Below are positions 16,877-25,029 of a DNA stretch of 64,000 nucleotides, in pieces; position 1 is the stretch's first letter, and every line of letters begins with the position of its first letter. The notes beneath the pieces were generated by a model that was not told the DNA's origin, ran no database searches, and saw only the letters and a list, made by a program, of their open reading frames with translations. A program made the translations under genes and the position numbers. The DNA comes from SAR116 cluster bacterium AG-325-I21 (GTDB lineage: Bacteria > Pseudomonadota > Alphaproteobacteria > Puniceispirillales > Puniceispirillaceae): positions 1 to 64,000 of the forward strand of contig QBYK01000003.1 in NCBI GenBank assembly GCA_003282865.1, read 5' to 3'.

Positions 16877-17701
16877 ATGTCGTTTCAAACTGCCTTTGAT
16901 TTTGTACCTTTAGATGGCCGTCGTTCGAATGAAAAGCCGCGGAAATCTGGTATTACAATGGTGTCAGACTATCAATTGGGATTAGCTGGCCTTGCTGATC
17001 TGATCGAGGTTTCTGGTCATTACATCGATTTTTTTAAGATTGCTACCGGGACATCAAGGCTGTTTAGTAAGTCGCATCTTTTAGCCAAAATAAAGATGTT
17101 AAGAGAGAATAATATTCGTCCGTTTTTAGGTGGGCAGTTTCAGGAGTATGTGCTTCATACAATGGGGATGGAGGCAATGCCGCAGCATTTGGCTGAGGCG
17201 CGCAAAGTTGGCTTTGATATTGTTGAAGTCTCGGACAATATGGTTCAACTTGGCCAAGGATGGCGGAAACAACTTTTTGATATGATCCGTCAGCATGGTA
17301 TGTACCCAGTTGGGGAGATCGGTGACAAACGTATTAGTTCATCAATTACAGCGGTTATTGATGAGGTGAACGAGGTTTTGGAAATGGGTGCTGATTTTGC
17401 CCTAATTGAAGCGGCTGAGCTGATGCATGGTGGCACCCCAAACGAACGTTTGATAAAAACACTACGCGCGCAGGTGGATATTAGCCGTTGCATTTTTGAA
17501 TTAGCAACGCCGCGCGTTGGCAGCACCACGGTGCAGATTTATTCTGGCAAAAAATTTTTAGTGAAAACATTTGGACCAGATGTAAATCTCGGTAATGTCA
17601 CCCCCGATGTCGTTATCGAAACCGAGACAACGCGCCTTGGTCTTGGGTCGGCTGGGCCACTGGATTTTCTCGAAGATAAGGCCAGCTCAGAGGCAAATTA
17701 G
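16877..17701 (+). CDS. phosphosulfolactate synthase (ComA/HSA32) family protein
   Basis: 274 aa, TIM-barrel ComA family. Landmarks are KPRKSGITMVSDYQLG, DFFKIATGTSR, GGQFQEYVL, FDIVEVSDN and ADFALIEAAELMHGG. The archaeal prototype adds sulfite to phosphoenolpyruvate to form phosphosulfolactate, the first step to coenzyme M. Bacterial and plant homologues (HSA32-like) have less certain roles. It is 70 bp downstream of ureG on the same strand, with no clear terminator between, so co-transcription with urease is possible. Whether it makes sulfolactate here is inference. Confidence 0.85.
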   Translation: MSFQTAFDFVPLDGRRSNEKPRKSGITMVSDYQLGLAGLADLIEVSGHYIDFFKIATGTSRLFSKSHLLAKIKMLRENNIRPFLGGQFQEYVLHTMGMEAMPQHLAEARKVGFDIVEVSDNMVQLGQGWRKQLFDMIRQHGMYPVGEIGDKRISSSITAVIDEVNEVLEMGADFALIEAAELMHGGTPNERLIKTLRAQVDISRCIFELATPRVGSTTVQIYSGKKFLVKTFGPDVNLGNVTPDVVIETETTRLGLGSAGPLDFLEDKASSEAN

Positions 17702-17769
17702 GCCTGGCTATTTTTACTAACGCTGATGAACTATGCTCAGGAAAAAGCTTTAGAGACCAACAATTGTTT

Positions 17770-18255
17770 TTAATCGCGAAAATTTTCATATTGTAATGGC
17801 AAATTTAGATCCATGGCTTTGATCATGTTCATAGTGGCTTGTAAATCATCTCGCTTTTTTCCTGAAACACGTATGTCATCACCTTGAATTGACGCTTGAG
17901 TTTTCAGTTTGGCACCTTTAATCGCCTTTACAATTTTTTGTGCAATATCCCGCTGCACGCCCTGACGTACCAAGACTGTTTGCCGAATTGCGTTACCGCC
18001 AGCTTGTTCAGGCTTTTCAAATTCCAAGGCCTTGGTGTCCACACCCTTACGGGTTAGGTGGGTAACAAGTAATTCCTCTACCTGGCGCCGTTTCAGTTCA
18101 TCATCAGCCTTGATCAGGATGGCCTCATCAGTACGCGACACTTCACATGAACTTCCTTTGAAGTCATAGCGCACCTGCATTTCCCTCGTAACTCCCGCTA
18201 GCGCATTTTCAACCGACGTGTTGTCAACTTTACTGACAATATCAAAACTTGGCAT
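17770..18255 (-). CDS. YajQ-family nucleotide-binding protein
   Basis: 161 aa from the ATG of MPSFDIVSKVD. The track's start six codons earlier would read through the ribosome binding site (AAAGGGGG), so the internal ATG is preferred. It shows the two ferredoxin-like repeats of the family with YDFKGS and the C-terminal ISGKKRDDLQ-like segment (VSGKKRDDLQ). Family members bind cyclic di-GMP or RNA and act as effectors in some bacteria. Convergent with the ComA-like gene. Confidence 0.93.
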   Translation of the reverse strand: MPSFDIVSKVDNTSVENALAGVTREMQVRYDFKGSSCEVSRTDEAILIKADDELKRRQVEELLVTHLTRKGVDTKALEFEKPEQAGGNAIRQTVLVRQGVQRDIAQKIVKAIKGAKLKTQASIQGDDIRVSGKKRDDLQATMNMIKAMDLNLPLQYENFRD

Positions 18256-18358
18256 GCTACTGCCCCCTTTCAATCAATGCTGACTATAAATCTAGCAAAA
18301 GGCTGCCTGCGGGGCAAACAATTGACTTGGCCTGGCATTTTGATACTTTGTTCGGTGG

Positions 18359-19363
18359 TTAGCAATAGCGTTCAGCACCGTCCCATTGTGCCAAGGAATA
18401 GCGATCGCCATGCGCCCAGCCGATCCTTAGCACAGTTTCAATACGTTTCATATCTTCTCCCGAAAGGGGTTTTTCTGCCCCGCTTAAATTCTCGCGGAAA
18501 TGGTTAACTGACCGCGTGCCTGGGATCGGGATGATATGAGGGCCTTTGTGCAACAACCAGGAGATCGCAAGTGCGGCTGCACTCATGCCAAATTCTTTGG
18601 CTAGTTCTCGAAACCCTACCGTTGCTGCAATGTTAGCTGATAAATTTGGCTCATTAAAGCGTGGATTGGGCTTCAGGAAGGGGGCCGCTTGAGCCGTTTC
18701 AAACGAATGCGGTCGGTCAGTTAGAAGCGATCGACCAACAGGTGAAAAAGCCACAAGGGATACACCTAAATCTGCAGTAGCCTGCACAAGCCCCATTTCG
18801 GGGCTACGAACAGAAAGTGAATATTCGGATTGAACGGCGGCTACCTCATGAATAGCAGCAGCCTTATACAGCGTTGTTGGAGATATCTCACAAAAGCCAA
18901 AAGCCCGAATTTTTCCTGCTTTTACGAGCGCTGCCAGCGTTTCGGTTACCTCTTCGATGTCAGTATCGGGATCACGGCGGTGTATATAGAATAAATCGAT
19001 ATGATCAAGACCAAGCCGCGCCAGTGATTTGTCTAATTCCGCTTTAATATGGGCGGGGCTGTTATCGAAGTAACGTCGACCAGTATCTTTATCACGTTTA
19101 ATTCCAGCCTTTGTTGCGATGTGGAACAACTTGTCTTTTTGCTTGCCCTGCTTTTTCAGAAAATTTCCAATAACTTGTTCAGCTAAGCCGCTTCCATACA
19201 CATTGGCCGTATCAATGTGACTAACTCCATAATCAAGGGCAGTTCTCAGTATGTCATGTGACTGATTTTCGGTTGTCTCACCATAAAAGTTGGTAAATGA
19301 CATAGCGCCAATGCCGATTGCTGAAATTTTTCGTCCTGTTTTACCAATCTGTCTTTTTTGCAT
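18359..19363 (-). CDS. aldo/keto reductase
   Basis: 334 aa. The AKR barrel is clear: GIGAMSF, the Asp/Tyr catalytic stretch HIDTANVYGSGLAE, the lysine in HIATKAG, the His in DLFYIHRRDP, and the C-terminal NADPH-binding region IPIPGTRSVNHFREN. It reduces aldehydes or ketones with NADPH; the substrate is not predictable. It is followed by yajQ on the same strand, 103 bp away. The 321 bp upstream (19364-19684) between this gene and the divergent dienelactone hydrolase shows no gene and presumably holds both promoters. Confidence 0.92.
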   Translation of the reverse strand: MQKRQIGKTGRKISAIGIGAMSFTNFYGETTENQSHDILRTALDYGVSHIDTANVYGSGLAEQVIGNFLKKQGKQKDKLFHIATKAGIKRDKDTGRRYFDNSPAHIKAELDKSLARLGLDHIDLFYIHRRDPDTDIEEVTETLAALVKAGKIRAFGFCEISPTTLYKAAAIHEVAAVQSEYSLSVRSPEMGLVQATADLGVSLVAFSPVGRSLLTDRPHSFETAQAAPFLKPNPRFNEPNLSANIAATVGFRELAKEFGMSAAALAISWLLHKGPHIIPIPGTRSVNHFRENLSGAEKPLSGEDMKRIETVLRIGWAHGDRYSLAQWDGAERYC

Positions 19364-19684
19364 AACGCGCTTCCTTACATATCCGTTGGAATATAGGTTT
19401 TATTGTAAGCGGCTTAATTTGAGTGATTAACGTGTAGATAAAAAAGCTAACCCAAAAGATACATGGCATTTTCGATTAATGCCTAGCAAATATTTCACGG
19501 GCTTTCCGCCTCTTCAAGTGATAAATGAAACTAATTGAGATTGTGTGGCTACTGACAATGTAGCAGTGGTGTGGTAAATTTCTCTTGTTCAACATCATCA
19601 AACATAGCTCTTTTAAGTTTTGATTACTTTTATGAACACATTGTTTTACTCAGTCGTATAACGGTCAAATGAAATGAGGTTGTT

Positions 19685-20353
19685 ATGGGATCCATGATAC
19701 GTCTTACCGCATCAGACAGACATGAATTTTCAGCTTATCTTTGTGCCCCTGAAGGACCATCTAAAGGCGGTATTGTAGTTATTCAAGAAATTTTTGGTGT
19801 CAACTCGCACATCAAAGAGGTGACTGACCGAATTGCAACTGCGGGTTATCTTGCCATTGCACCTGCTTTATTCGATCGCATTAAGCCGGACATCACTCTT
19901 CAGTATGATGATGAAGGTGTTTCAAAAGGGCGGCGATTTAAAGATGAGACAGATCCAAACAGTGAATTGGATGTTAAAGCGGCACTTGACCATGTGAGAT
20001 CGGCAGGCAATGTTGCCGCCCTTGGGTTTTGTTGGGGAGGGTCACTTGCATGGCGTGTGGCAACTGATGAAACAAGCCGCCTTGCTGCTGCAATTAGTTA
20101 TTACGGTGGCGAGCTTCCATCTCTTGCATCACGGATGGCGGCCTGTCCTTTCATGGCTCATTTTGGCATTCATGATGGATCAATCCCAGAAGAGGGGGCC
20201 CGCGCATTCGCCTCAGCTCAGCCAATGGTTGAAACTTATTTTTATGATGCCGGACACGGTTTTAACTGCGATCATCGCAGCCAATATGACGCTAGTGCTG
20301 CGCAAACCGCGTGGCGTCGTTCGATGACATTTCTCGCCAAACACATGAATTAG
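19685..20353 (+). CDS. dienelactone hydrolase family protein
   Basis: 222 aa alpha/beta hydrolase. The nucleophile motif GFCWGG carries Cys instead of Ser, as in carboxymethylenebutenolidase. The acid is in GIHDGSIP and the histidine in DAGHGFNCD. The N-terminal oxyanion motif reads VIQEIFGVN, with the glutamate typical of the family. It hydrolyses a lactone or ester in the cytoplasm; no chlorocatechol or aromatic ring-cleavage genes are nearby, so the substrate is open. The thioesterase gene follows in the same direction after 104 bp. Confidence 0.92.
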   Translation: MGSMIRLTASDRHEFSAYLCAPEGPSKGGIVVIQEIFGVNSHIKEVTDRIATAGYLAIAPALFDRIKPDITLQYDDEGVSKGRRFKDETDPNSELDVKAALDHVRSAGNVAALGFCWGGSLAWRVATDETSRLAAAISYYGGELPSLASRMAACPFMAHFGIHDGSIPEEGARAFASAQPMVETYFYDAGHGFNCDHRSQYDASAAQTAWRRSMTFLAKHMN

Positions 20354-20457
20354 TTTTTGTTTTAACTATTTTTGATCTTGGTATTTTGAGCTTTTTTTGG
20401 ATGGGGTGAGCATGCTAGCCGCCAAAAAGATTGTTAAAACATTAAAGGTATTCTCTG

Positions 20458-20925
20458 ATGGCTGAAAAAGAAGCTCGGGCTCGGCCTCAAAGCCGCGCCA
20501 CTTATCGCCGCTTTGCATCATTTGCAACCCGTTGGCGTGATAATGATCAATATGGCCATATGAACAACGCAGTTTATTATGAGTTGTTTGACTCAGCCGT
20601 GAATAAATTTCTCATTGAAACTAGCATTCTCGATATGGCAGGTGCCAATACTGTCTTTTTGGTTGCATCATCAGGCTGTAATTATTTTGACGAGGTTGCC
20701 TACCCGAGTGAGGTAGAGATTGGCCTTTCGGTGAGTCGTTTAGGTTCCAGTGCAGTTACCTACCAACTTGGGTTGTTTATTGCTGGCGCCGAACGAACCG
20801 CTGCAACAGGCACATTTATCCATGTGAATGTTGATACTAAAACGAAACGACCATGCGCCATTGATGACTCAATCCGCGCCAAATTTGCTGATTTGGTTGT
20901 TGGCTCTGCAATTGACACGCATTGA
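20458..20925 (+). CDS. acyl-CoA thioesterase, 4HBT hotdog family
   Basis: 155 aa hotdog-fold protein. The catalytic segment TRWRDNDQYGHMNNAVYYELFD contains the conserved Asp and the GHMNN motif. Members hydrolyse acyl- or aryl-CoA esters. AAAGG lies nine bases before the ATG. Its gene is convergent with the DUF1330/TauD set. Possible co-transcription with the dienelactone hydrolase upstream. Confidence 0.9.
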   Translation: MAEKEARARPQSRATYRRFASFATRWRDNDQYGHMNNAVYYELFDSAVNKFLIETSILDMAGANTVFLVASSGCNYFDEVAYPSEVEIGLSVSRLGSSAVTYQLGLFIAGAERTAATGTFIHVNVDTKTKRPCAIDDSIRAKFADLVVGSAIDTH

Positions 20926-20944
20926 TTTCAGGGCTTTTGCTCAA

Positions 20945-21238
20945 CTATTCGACGCCTTCAATAATTCGGACATCACGAACAGCCGCATTACCGAGTGCGT
21001 CTAATGCTTTTTTGTAGCCCTGGCTATCATGTGCTTTAATCGCGGCGTGGATACTCGCAAAGGCACAAATCACTGTCCTATCTGTCCCGCCAGCTTCAAA
21101 AGCTATATTTGCGACCCCGCGGGCAAGATATTGGCCTCCACAGGCCTGAATAGCTGGTCCCGCCAGCGCGGCATAAGCCGCAAGTTTTTCTGTATCAGAG
21201 ATGGTGTGATAAATGGTGATCCAGTAAGCTTTTAGCAT
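20945..21238 (-). CDS. DUF1330 family protein (copy 1)
   Basis: 97 aa. The dimeric alpha/beta-barrel family DUF1330 is recognisable by AYWITIYH at the start, the YAALAGPAI-GGQYLARG segment, the RTVICAFASIHAAIKAHDS strand-helix and the C-terminal RDVRIIEG. Function unknown for the family. It is the last gene of a minus-strand trio DUF1330 - TauD - DUF1330, with 57-bp spacing to tauD. It is clearly a paralogue of the copy at 22224-22517. Confidence 0.88.
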   Translation of the reverse strand: MLKAYWITIYHTISDTEKLAAYAALAGPAIQACGGQYLARGVANIAFEAGGTDRTVICAFASIHAAIKAHDSQGYKKALDALGNAAVRDVRIIEGVE

Positions 21239-21295
21239 CTGTTAGTCCTGAGCAAGTGATGTTTCTCATCTTAAGTGAAATACGATATAAGCCTT

Positions 21296-22168
21296 TCAGG
21301 CTGGCGGTTCACCAATAACCGTACAGCGCTCCATGTACCGAGGTTCATCGTCAGGATAATCCATCACCGCGAAATGCATCATCGAACGATTATCCCAAAT
21401 CAGCAAATCTTTTTCGGTCCATCGATGTCTATACAAAAATTGAGGTTGAGTTGAATGATGATACAAAAACTCCAAAATGGCCTTGCTTTCGTTAACATCA
21501 AGTCCATCAATGTGTGACGTAAAGCCCGGATTGACAAACAGGCTTTTGCGCCCTGTTTCGGGCTTGGTGCGAACTAATGGATGCCGTGCGCAATTAGCTC
21601 CATCCATATCCCCTTCAACCACGACGGGTTTCGCATATTGTGTACGGGCCGCCACTTCAAAATCATGCCATGCGAAAAGCGGAGCGAGAATGGCTTTCAT
21701 TCCGTCACTCAAAGCGTCATAAGCTGCGGCCTGATCGGCAAAAATAGTGTCTCCACCCACAGGTGGAATAGTTTTGGCGTGGAGCAACGATGCCTGAGCT
21801 GGACGATTACGAAATGACACATCCGAATGCCAATAAGTGCCAGCCCCTTTTCGCCCTTTTGGCGTTCCATCTTTACCAACCTGATTAGATACGCGGTAAA
21901 TTTCTGGGTGATCAGGGTGAATATAGCGGCTCACTGTGTCTTGCAGTGGGGTTTCACGCGGATCGCCAAACAGTGGGCCAAAATGTTGTGAAAGTGCAAT
22001 GTGCTGCTCGCTGGTCAAATTCTGCTCGTGGATAACCATTAGCCCGCCAGCATCGTTCCATGCACCCACAAGATCTTGGGCTAAATTGTCACTAAATCCT
22101 GCCGAGAGATCGAGACCAAAAATCTCAGCGCCGAACCCCCGTGTTAATGGTTTTATTTGGTAATCCAT
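21296..22168 (-). CDS. TauD/TfdA-family Fe(II)/2-oxoglutarate dioxygenase
   Basis: 290 aa. The HxD iron motif is in YWHSDVSF, the distal His in DNRSMMHFAVMDY, and the 2-oxoglutarate-binding Arg in PRYMERCTV. N-terminal IKPLTRGFGAEIFGLDLS is typical of the family. Members oxidise taurine, alkylsulfonates, aryloxyacetates or similar small acids. The substrate is not determined; no taurine transporter lies in the window. It sits between two DUF1330 genes on the same strand with gaps of about 55 bp, consistent with one operon. Confidence 0.9.
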   Translation of the reverse strand: MDYQIKPLTRGFGAEIFGLDLSAGFSDNLAQDLVGAWNDAGGLMVIHEQNLTSEQHIALSQHFGPLFGDPRETPLQDTVSRYIHPDHPEIYRVSNQVGKDGTPKGRKGAGTYWHSDVSFRNRPAQASLLHAKTIPPVGGDTIFADQAAAYDALSDGMKAILAPLFAWHDFEVAARTQYAKPVVVEGDMDGANCARHPLVRTKPETGRKSLFVNPGFTSHIDGLDVNESKAILEFLYHHSTQPQFLYRHRWTEKDLLIWDNRSMMHFAVMDYPDDEPRYMERCTVIGEPPA

Positions 22169-22223
22169 TTTTGTGATCCGTCCTCACCTTTATATATTTC
22201 TGTAAAATGGCCCGGTCTTAAAG

Positions 22224-22517
22224 TTAATCTGTTGCCTCAATAATGCGAATACCTCGGATTGCCCCCCCGTCAAGTGCCGCAAGTGCCGCTGCGTAACCGG
22301 GGCTGTCATGTGCCGCGATGGCCGCGTCAAGCGAGTCAAATTCAATCAGCACAGTCCGCTCACTTAAGCCTCCCTCATAGGTTTTTTCCGGAATGCCCCG
22401 CGCCAGAAACCTTCCACCACCGGCGCTAAGCGCGGGACCGGCAAGGGCGGCGTAGGCCGATAATTTATTGTCATCAAGGACTTTCTCATATGTACTAATC
22501 CAATAAGCTTTTGGCAT
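22224..22517 (-). CDS. DUF1330 family protein (copy 2)
   Basis: 97 aa from MPKAYWIS. The track start six codons upstream (MKWNKK) is less likely because the paralogue begins MLKAYWIT at the equivalent point. It shares SAYAALAGPAL, GGRFLARG, ERTVLIEFDSLDAAIAAHDSPGY and IRIIEA with copy 1. It heads the DUF1330-TauD-DUF1330 group. The 356 bp upstream (22518-22873) holds no recognisable gene; the two ORFs there (76 and 68 codons on opposite strands) look spurious, and the region presumably contains divergent promoters. Confidence 0.87.
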   Translation of the reverse strand: MPKAYWISTYEKVLDDNKLSAYAALAGPALSAGGGRFLARGIPEKTYEGGLSERTVLIEFDSLDAAIAAHDSPGYAAALAALDGGAIRGIRIIEATD

Positions 22518-22873
22518 TTTTTTATTCCATTTCACCCGCGAATTAAATCAAAAAAACATCCAGCTTTGCGGGATCAAACCTGGATATCAGCCTATTATGG
22601 GCATCGACGCTATGAAATCGCGTTAACCAATAAGAAAAGTTTGGCAGGCACTGTGCGGAATTACAACTGGAAAATATTTGCGTGTTTGGTCGGTTTTGGT
22701 AATGTATTTTCTGAAGATAGGGTCTCAAGGGGCGCATTAGACGTATCACATTCTGTGGACTTGCAAATGTTAGCAGAAACGCCGCCAGAAATTTGAATGG
22801 TAATGGATTTGGACTAACGCTGACCGTCTATACAAATCGATTTATAGCTGTAAGAAAAATGGGGGCTTAGCCA

Positions 22874-23779
22874 ATGTCTAACAATAACATCCAAGACTTA
22901 ATAAGTCCCCACGTTCAAGGCTTTTTTCACTCGTCAAGTAATACGATTAGCTATGTGGTGCAAGACCAAAATAGTAACGCCTGTGCGGTCATTGATAGTG
23001 TCCTTGATCTTGACTATGCGTCTGGAACGATTGGTTACACCCATGCAGATGTGATCATTGATTTTATCGAAACACATCAATTATCACTAGAATGGCTGAT
23101 AGAAACGCATGTTCATGCTGATCATTTGTCAGCAGCGCCGTACATTCAACAACAGCGTGGCGGCAAAATTGGAATTGCCAAGCAGATTGTTGAAGTGCAG
23201 CGGGTGTTTGGCAAAATGTTCAATGCTGGCACTGAATTTCAACGTGACGGTAGCCAATTTGATTTTTTATTCAATGATGGTAGCCAGTACACGATTGGCG
23301 GCATGTCTGTTTCTGTGATGCATACTCCGGGTCATACACCAGCCTGCATGACGCATGTTATCGGTGACGCGGCATTTGTTGGTGACACATTGTTTATGCC
23401 TGACGGCGGGACTGCCCGAGCTGATTTTCCCGGTGGTGATGCTGCCCAGCTTTATCATTCCATCCAGAGAATTCTCTCACTTCCCGAGGAAACCCGTATT
23501 TTCGTTTGCCATGATTACGGTCCCAATGGCCGCGATGTAGCGTGGCAAACCACTGTTGGTGAGGAACGCCTGAAGAATATCCATGTCGGAAACGGAGCTA
23601 GCGAGGCAGAATTTGTTGCAATGCGGGAAAAGCGTGACGCTACTCTCGCGATGCCAAGCCTGATTATGCCGTCCATTCAGGTGAATATGCGGGCAGGGCA
23701 TATGCCGGCCAATGAATCGAATGGTGAGATCTATCTAAAAGTTCCTTTGTCAGGACTTCGTAAGGAACGTTCGAACTAA
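22874..23779 (+). CDS. MBL-fold metallohydrolase, persulfide-dioxygenase/Blh-like
   Basis: 301 aa. The metallo-beta-lactamase core is clear: ETHVHADHLSAA (HxHxDH), HTPGHTPACMTHV, FVGDTLFMPDGGTARADFPGGD, and the last metal His in FVCHDYGPNG. GTARADFPGG and CHDY match the ETHE1/Blh group that oxidises glutathione persulfide with mononuclear iron. A GGGGGC ribosome binding site precedes the ATG. Likely role in sulfide detoxification in the cytoplasm; the hydrolase alternative (glyoxalase II-like) is less likely. Confidence 0.88.
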   Translation: MSNNNIQDLISPHVQGFFHSSSNTISYVVQDQNSNACAVIDSVLDLDYASGTIGYTHADVIIDFIETHQLSLEWLIETHVHADHLSAAPYIQQQRGGKIGIAKQIVEVQRVFGKMFNAGTEFQRDGSQFDFLFNDGSQYTIGGMSVSVMHTPGHTPACMTHVIGDAAFVGDTLFMPDGGTARADFPGGDAAQLYHSIQRILSLPEETRIFVCHDYGPNGRDVAWQTTVGEERLKNIHVGNGASEAEFVAMREKRDATLAMPSLIMPSIQVNMRAGHMPANESNGEIYLKVPLSGLRKERSN

Positions 23780-24028
23780 TAGTAGTGAGTGATATGACTT
23801 ATTGTATTTATTTATATTTTTTAATAAAGCTTTCAAAGCGGACTGCTCCAACCCAATCTTTTGAATGGGTTGCATTTGCTGGCTAGCTGATTTTTGTGCA
23901 GCGAATTACCGAAGCGCCGTTATCTGGGGGCCGCAATGTCCTCTTTTTTCTTGCTAATAGCGCGGTCCCACCCTTAGCATGAGAGAATATAGGTGAAGAC
24001 TGAAAGCCCGGATCAAGGATTTCACAAT

Positions 24029-24931
24029 ATGAGTCTGGATTATAACGCTCCACTTGATTATTTGCCGCGCATTAAAAGTTATTATCTGGGCCTTGGATAT
24101 GGCAAGCCCTATCAATGGGCTCGGCAAGATGATGTGCCATTTACCCAACTTGAAAAGCCACTGAGTGATGCCAAAATTGGTATTGTAACCACCGCGTCAC
24201 TTTTTGATCCGAAAAATGGTGATCAGGGGCCTCTCGCACCCTATAATGGCAGGGCCAAGTTTTTTATAAGTTATGCTGAACCAATATCCCCATTTCCTGA
24301 TGTGCGCGTCTCGCATATAGCGATTGACCGAGCACACACTACCGCAAGTGATACAGCGAGCTATTTTCCCCTTGCTGCGATGCTTCGCCTTGCAGATGCA
24401 GGCCATATTGGCTCAGTTTCGAAGAATTTTTACGGTTTGCCAACAAATCGGTCGCAGCGTGTTACCAAGCAAACAGACTGCCCCCTATTATTATCGCTCT
24501 GCCTGGAGGATGATGTTGACGCTGTTGTGATGGTGCCTAATTGTCCGGTATGTCATCAATCAATGGCACTAGCATCTACCCATCTGGAAGCAGCTGGTAT
24601 CCCAACTGTAATTATGGGATGTGCCAAGGATATTATCGAACATGTTGGTGCGCCTCGGTTGCTGTTCAATGATTTGCCGCTTGGCAATGGAGCTGGGTTG
24701 CCGCATGATCAACCATCGCAGGATTTGGCCGCTAGAATGGCAGTCGATTTGCTGGTTACGGCTACCGCGCCGCGCACAACACAGCAATCTTCCCTGATAT
24801 GGTCTGGTGCGGCAGATTGGAAAAAGGATTATTCCAATATTGCGCTGCTATCAGATGAGGAGATTGCCTACCGTCGCGCCGAATTTGATGCAGTGAAGGA
24901 CGATGCGGCAAAGCTCAAATCGGCCCTTTAA
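24029..24931 (+). CDS. GrdB-like (glycine/sarcosine/betaine reductase B family) protein with Cys in place of Sec
   Basis: The track starts at a GTG (23993). An ATG 12 codons later has AAGGA eight bases upstream and gives a 300-aa protein starting MSLDYNAPLDYLPRI, which I prefer. The sequence resembles the selenoprotein B (GrdB/PrdB) family: IGIVTTASLF near the N-terminus and VPNCPVCHQSMALASTHLEAAGIPTVI, where Sec-enzymes carry the catalytic selenocysteine. Here two cysteines (CPVC) occupy the site. Known members reduce amino-acid derivatives in anaerobes; homologues in aerobic proteobacteria have no settled function. No GrdA or GrdC partner is near. Confidence 0.6.
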   Translation: MSLDYNAPLDYLPRIKSYYLGLGYGKPYQWARQDDVPFTQLEKPLSDAKIGIVTTASLFDPKNGDQGPLAPYNGRAKFFISYAEPISPFPDVRVSHIAIDRAHTTASDTASYFPLAAMLRLADAGHIGSVSKNFYGLPTNRSQRVTKQTDCPLLLSLCLEDDVDAVVMVPNCPVCHQSMALASTHLEAAGIPTVIMGCAKDIIEHVGAPRLLFNDLPLGNGAGLPHDQPSQDLAARMAVDLLVTATAPRTTQQSSLIWSGAADWKKDYSNIALLSDEEIAYRRAEFDAVKDDAAKLKSAL

Positions 24932-24954
24932 ACACCCATGATATTTAGGGTGTT
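24931..24954 (+). terminator. hairpin after the GrdB-like gene
   Basis: AACACCC (24931-24937) pairs with GGGTGTT (24948-24954) around a 10-base loop, immediately after the stop codon. There is no strong T-run, so it would be a weak terminator or a processing/stability hairpin between convergent genes. Confidence 0.35.
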
Positions 24955-25029
24955 GCTTGGGCTTGGCGATCCAGCGTTCGGTAATTTTTTTTGGTAAAGC
25001 CTTTTTCAGGCCAGTTCAAAGATTGTTTT

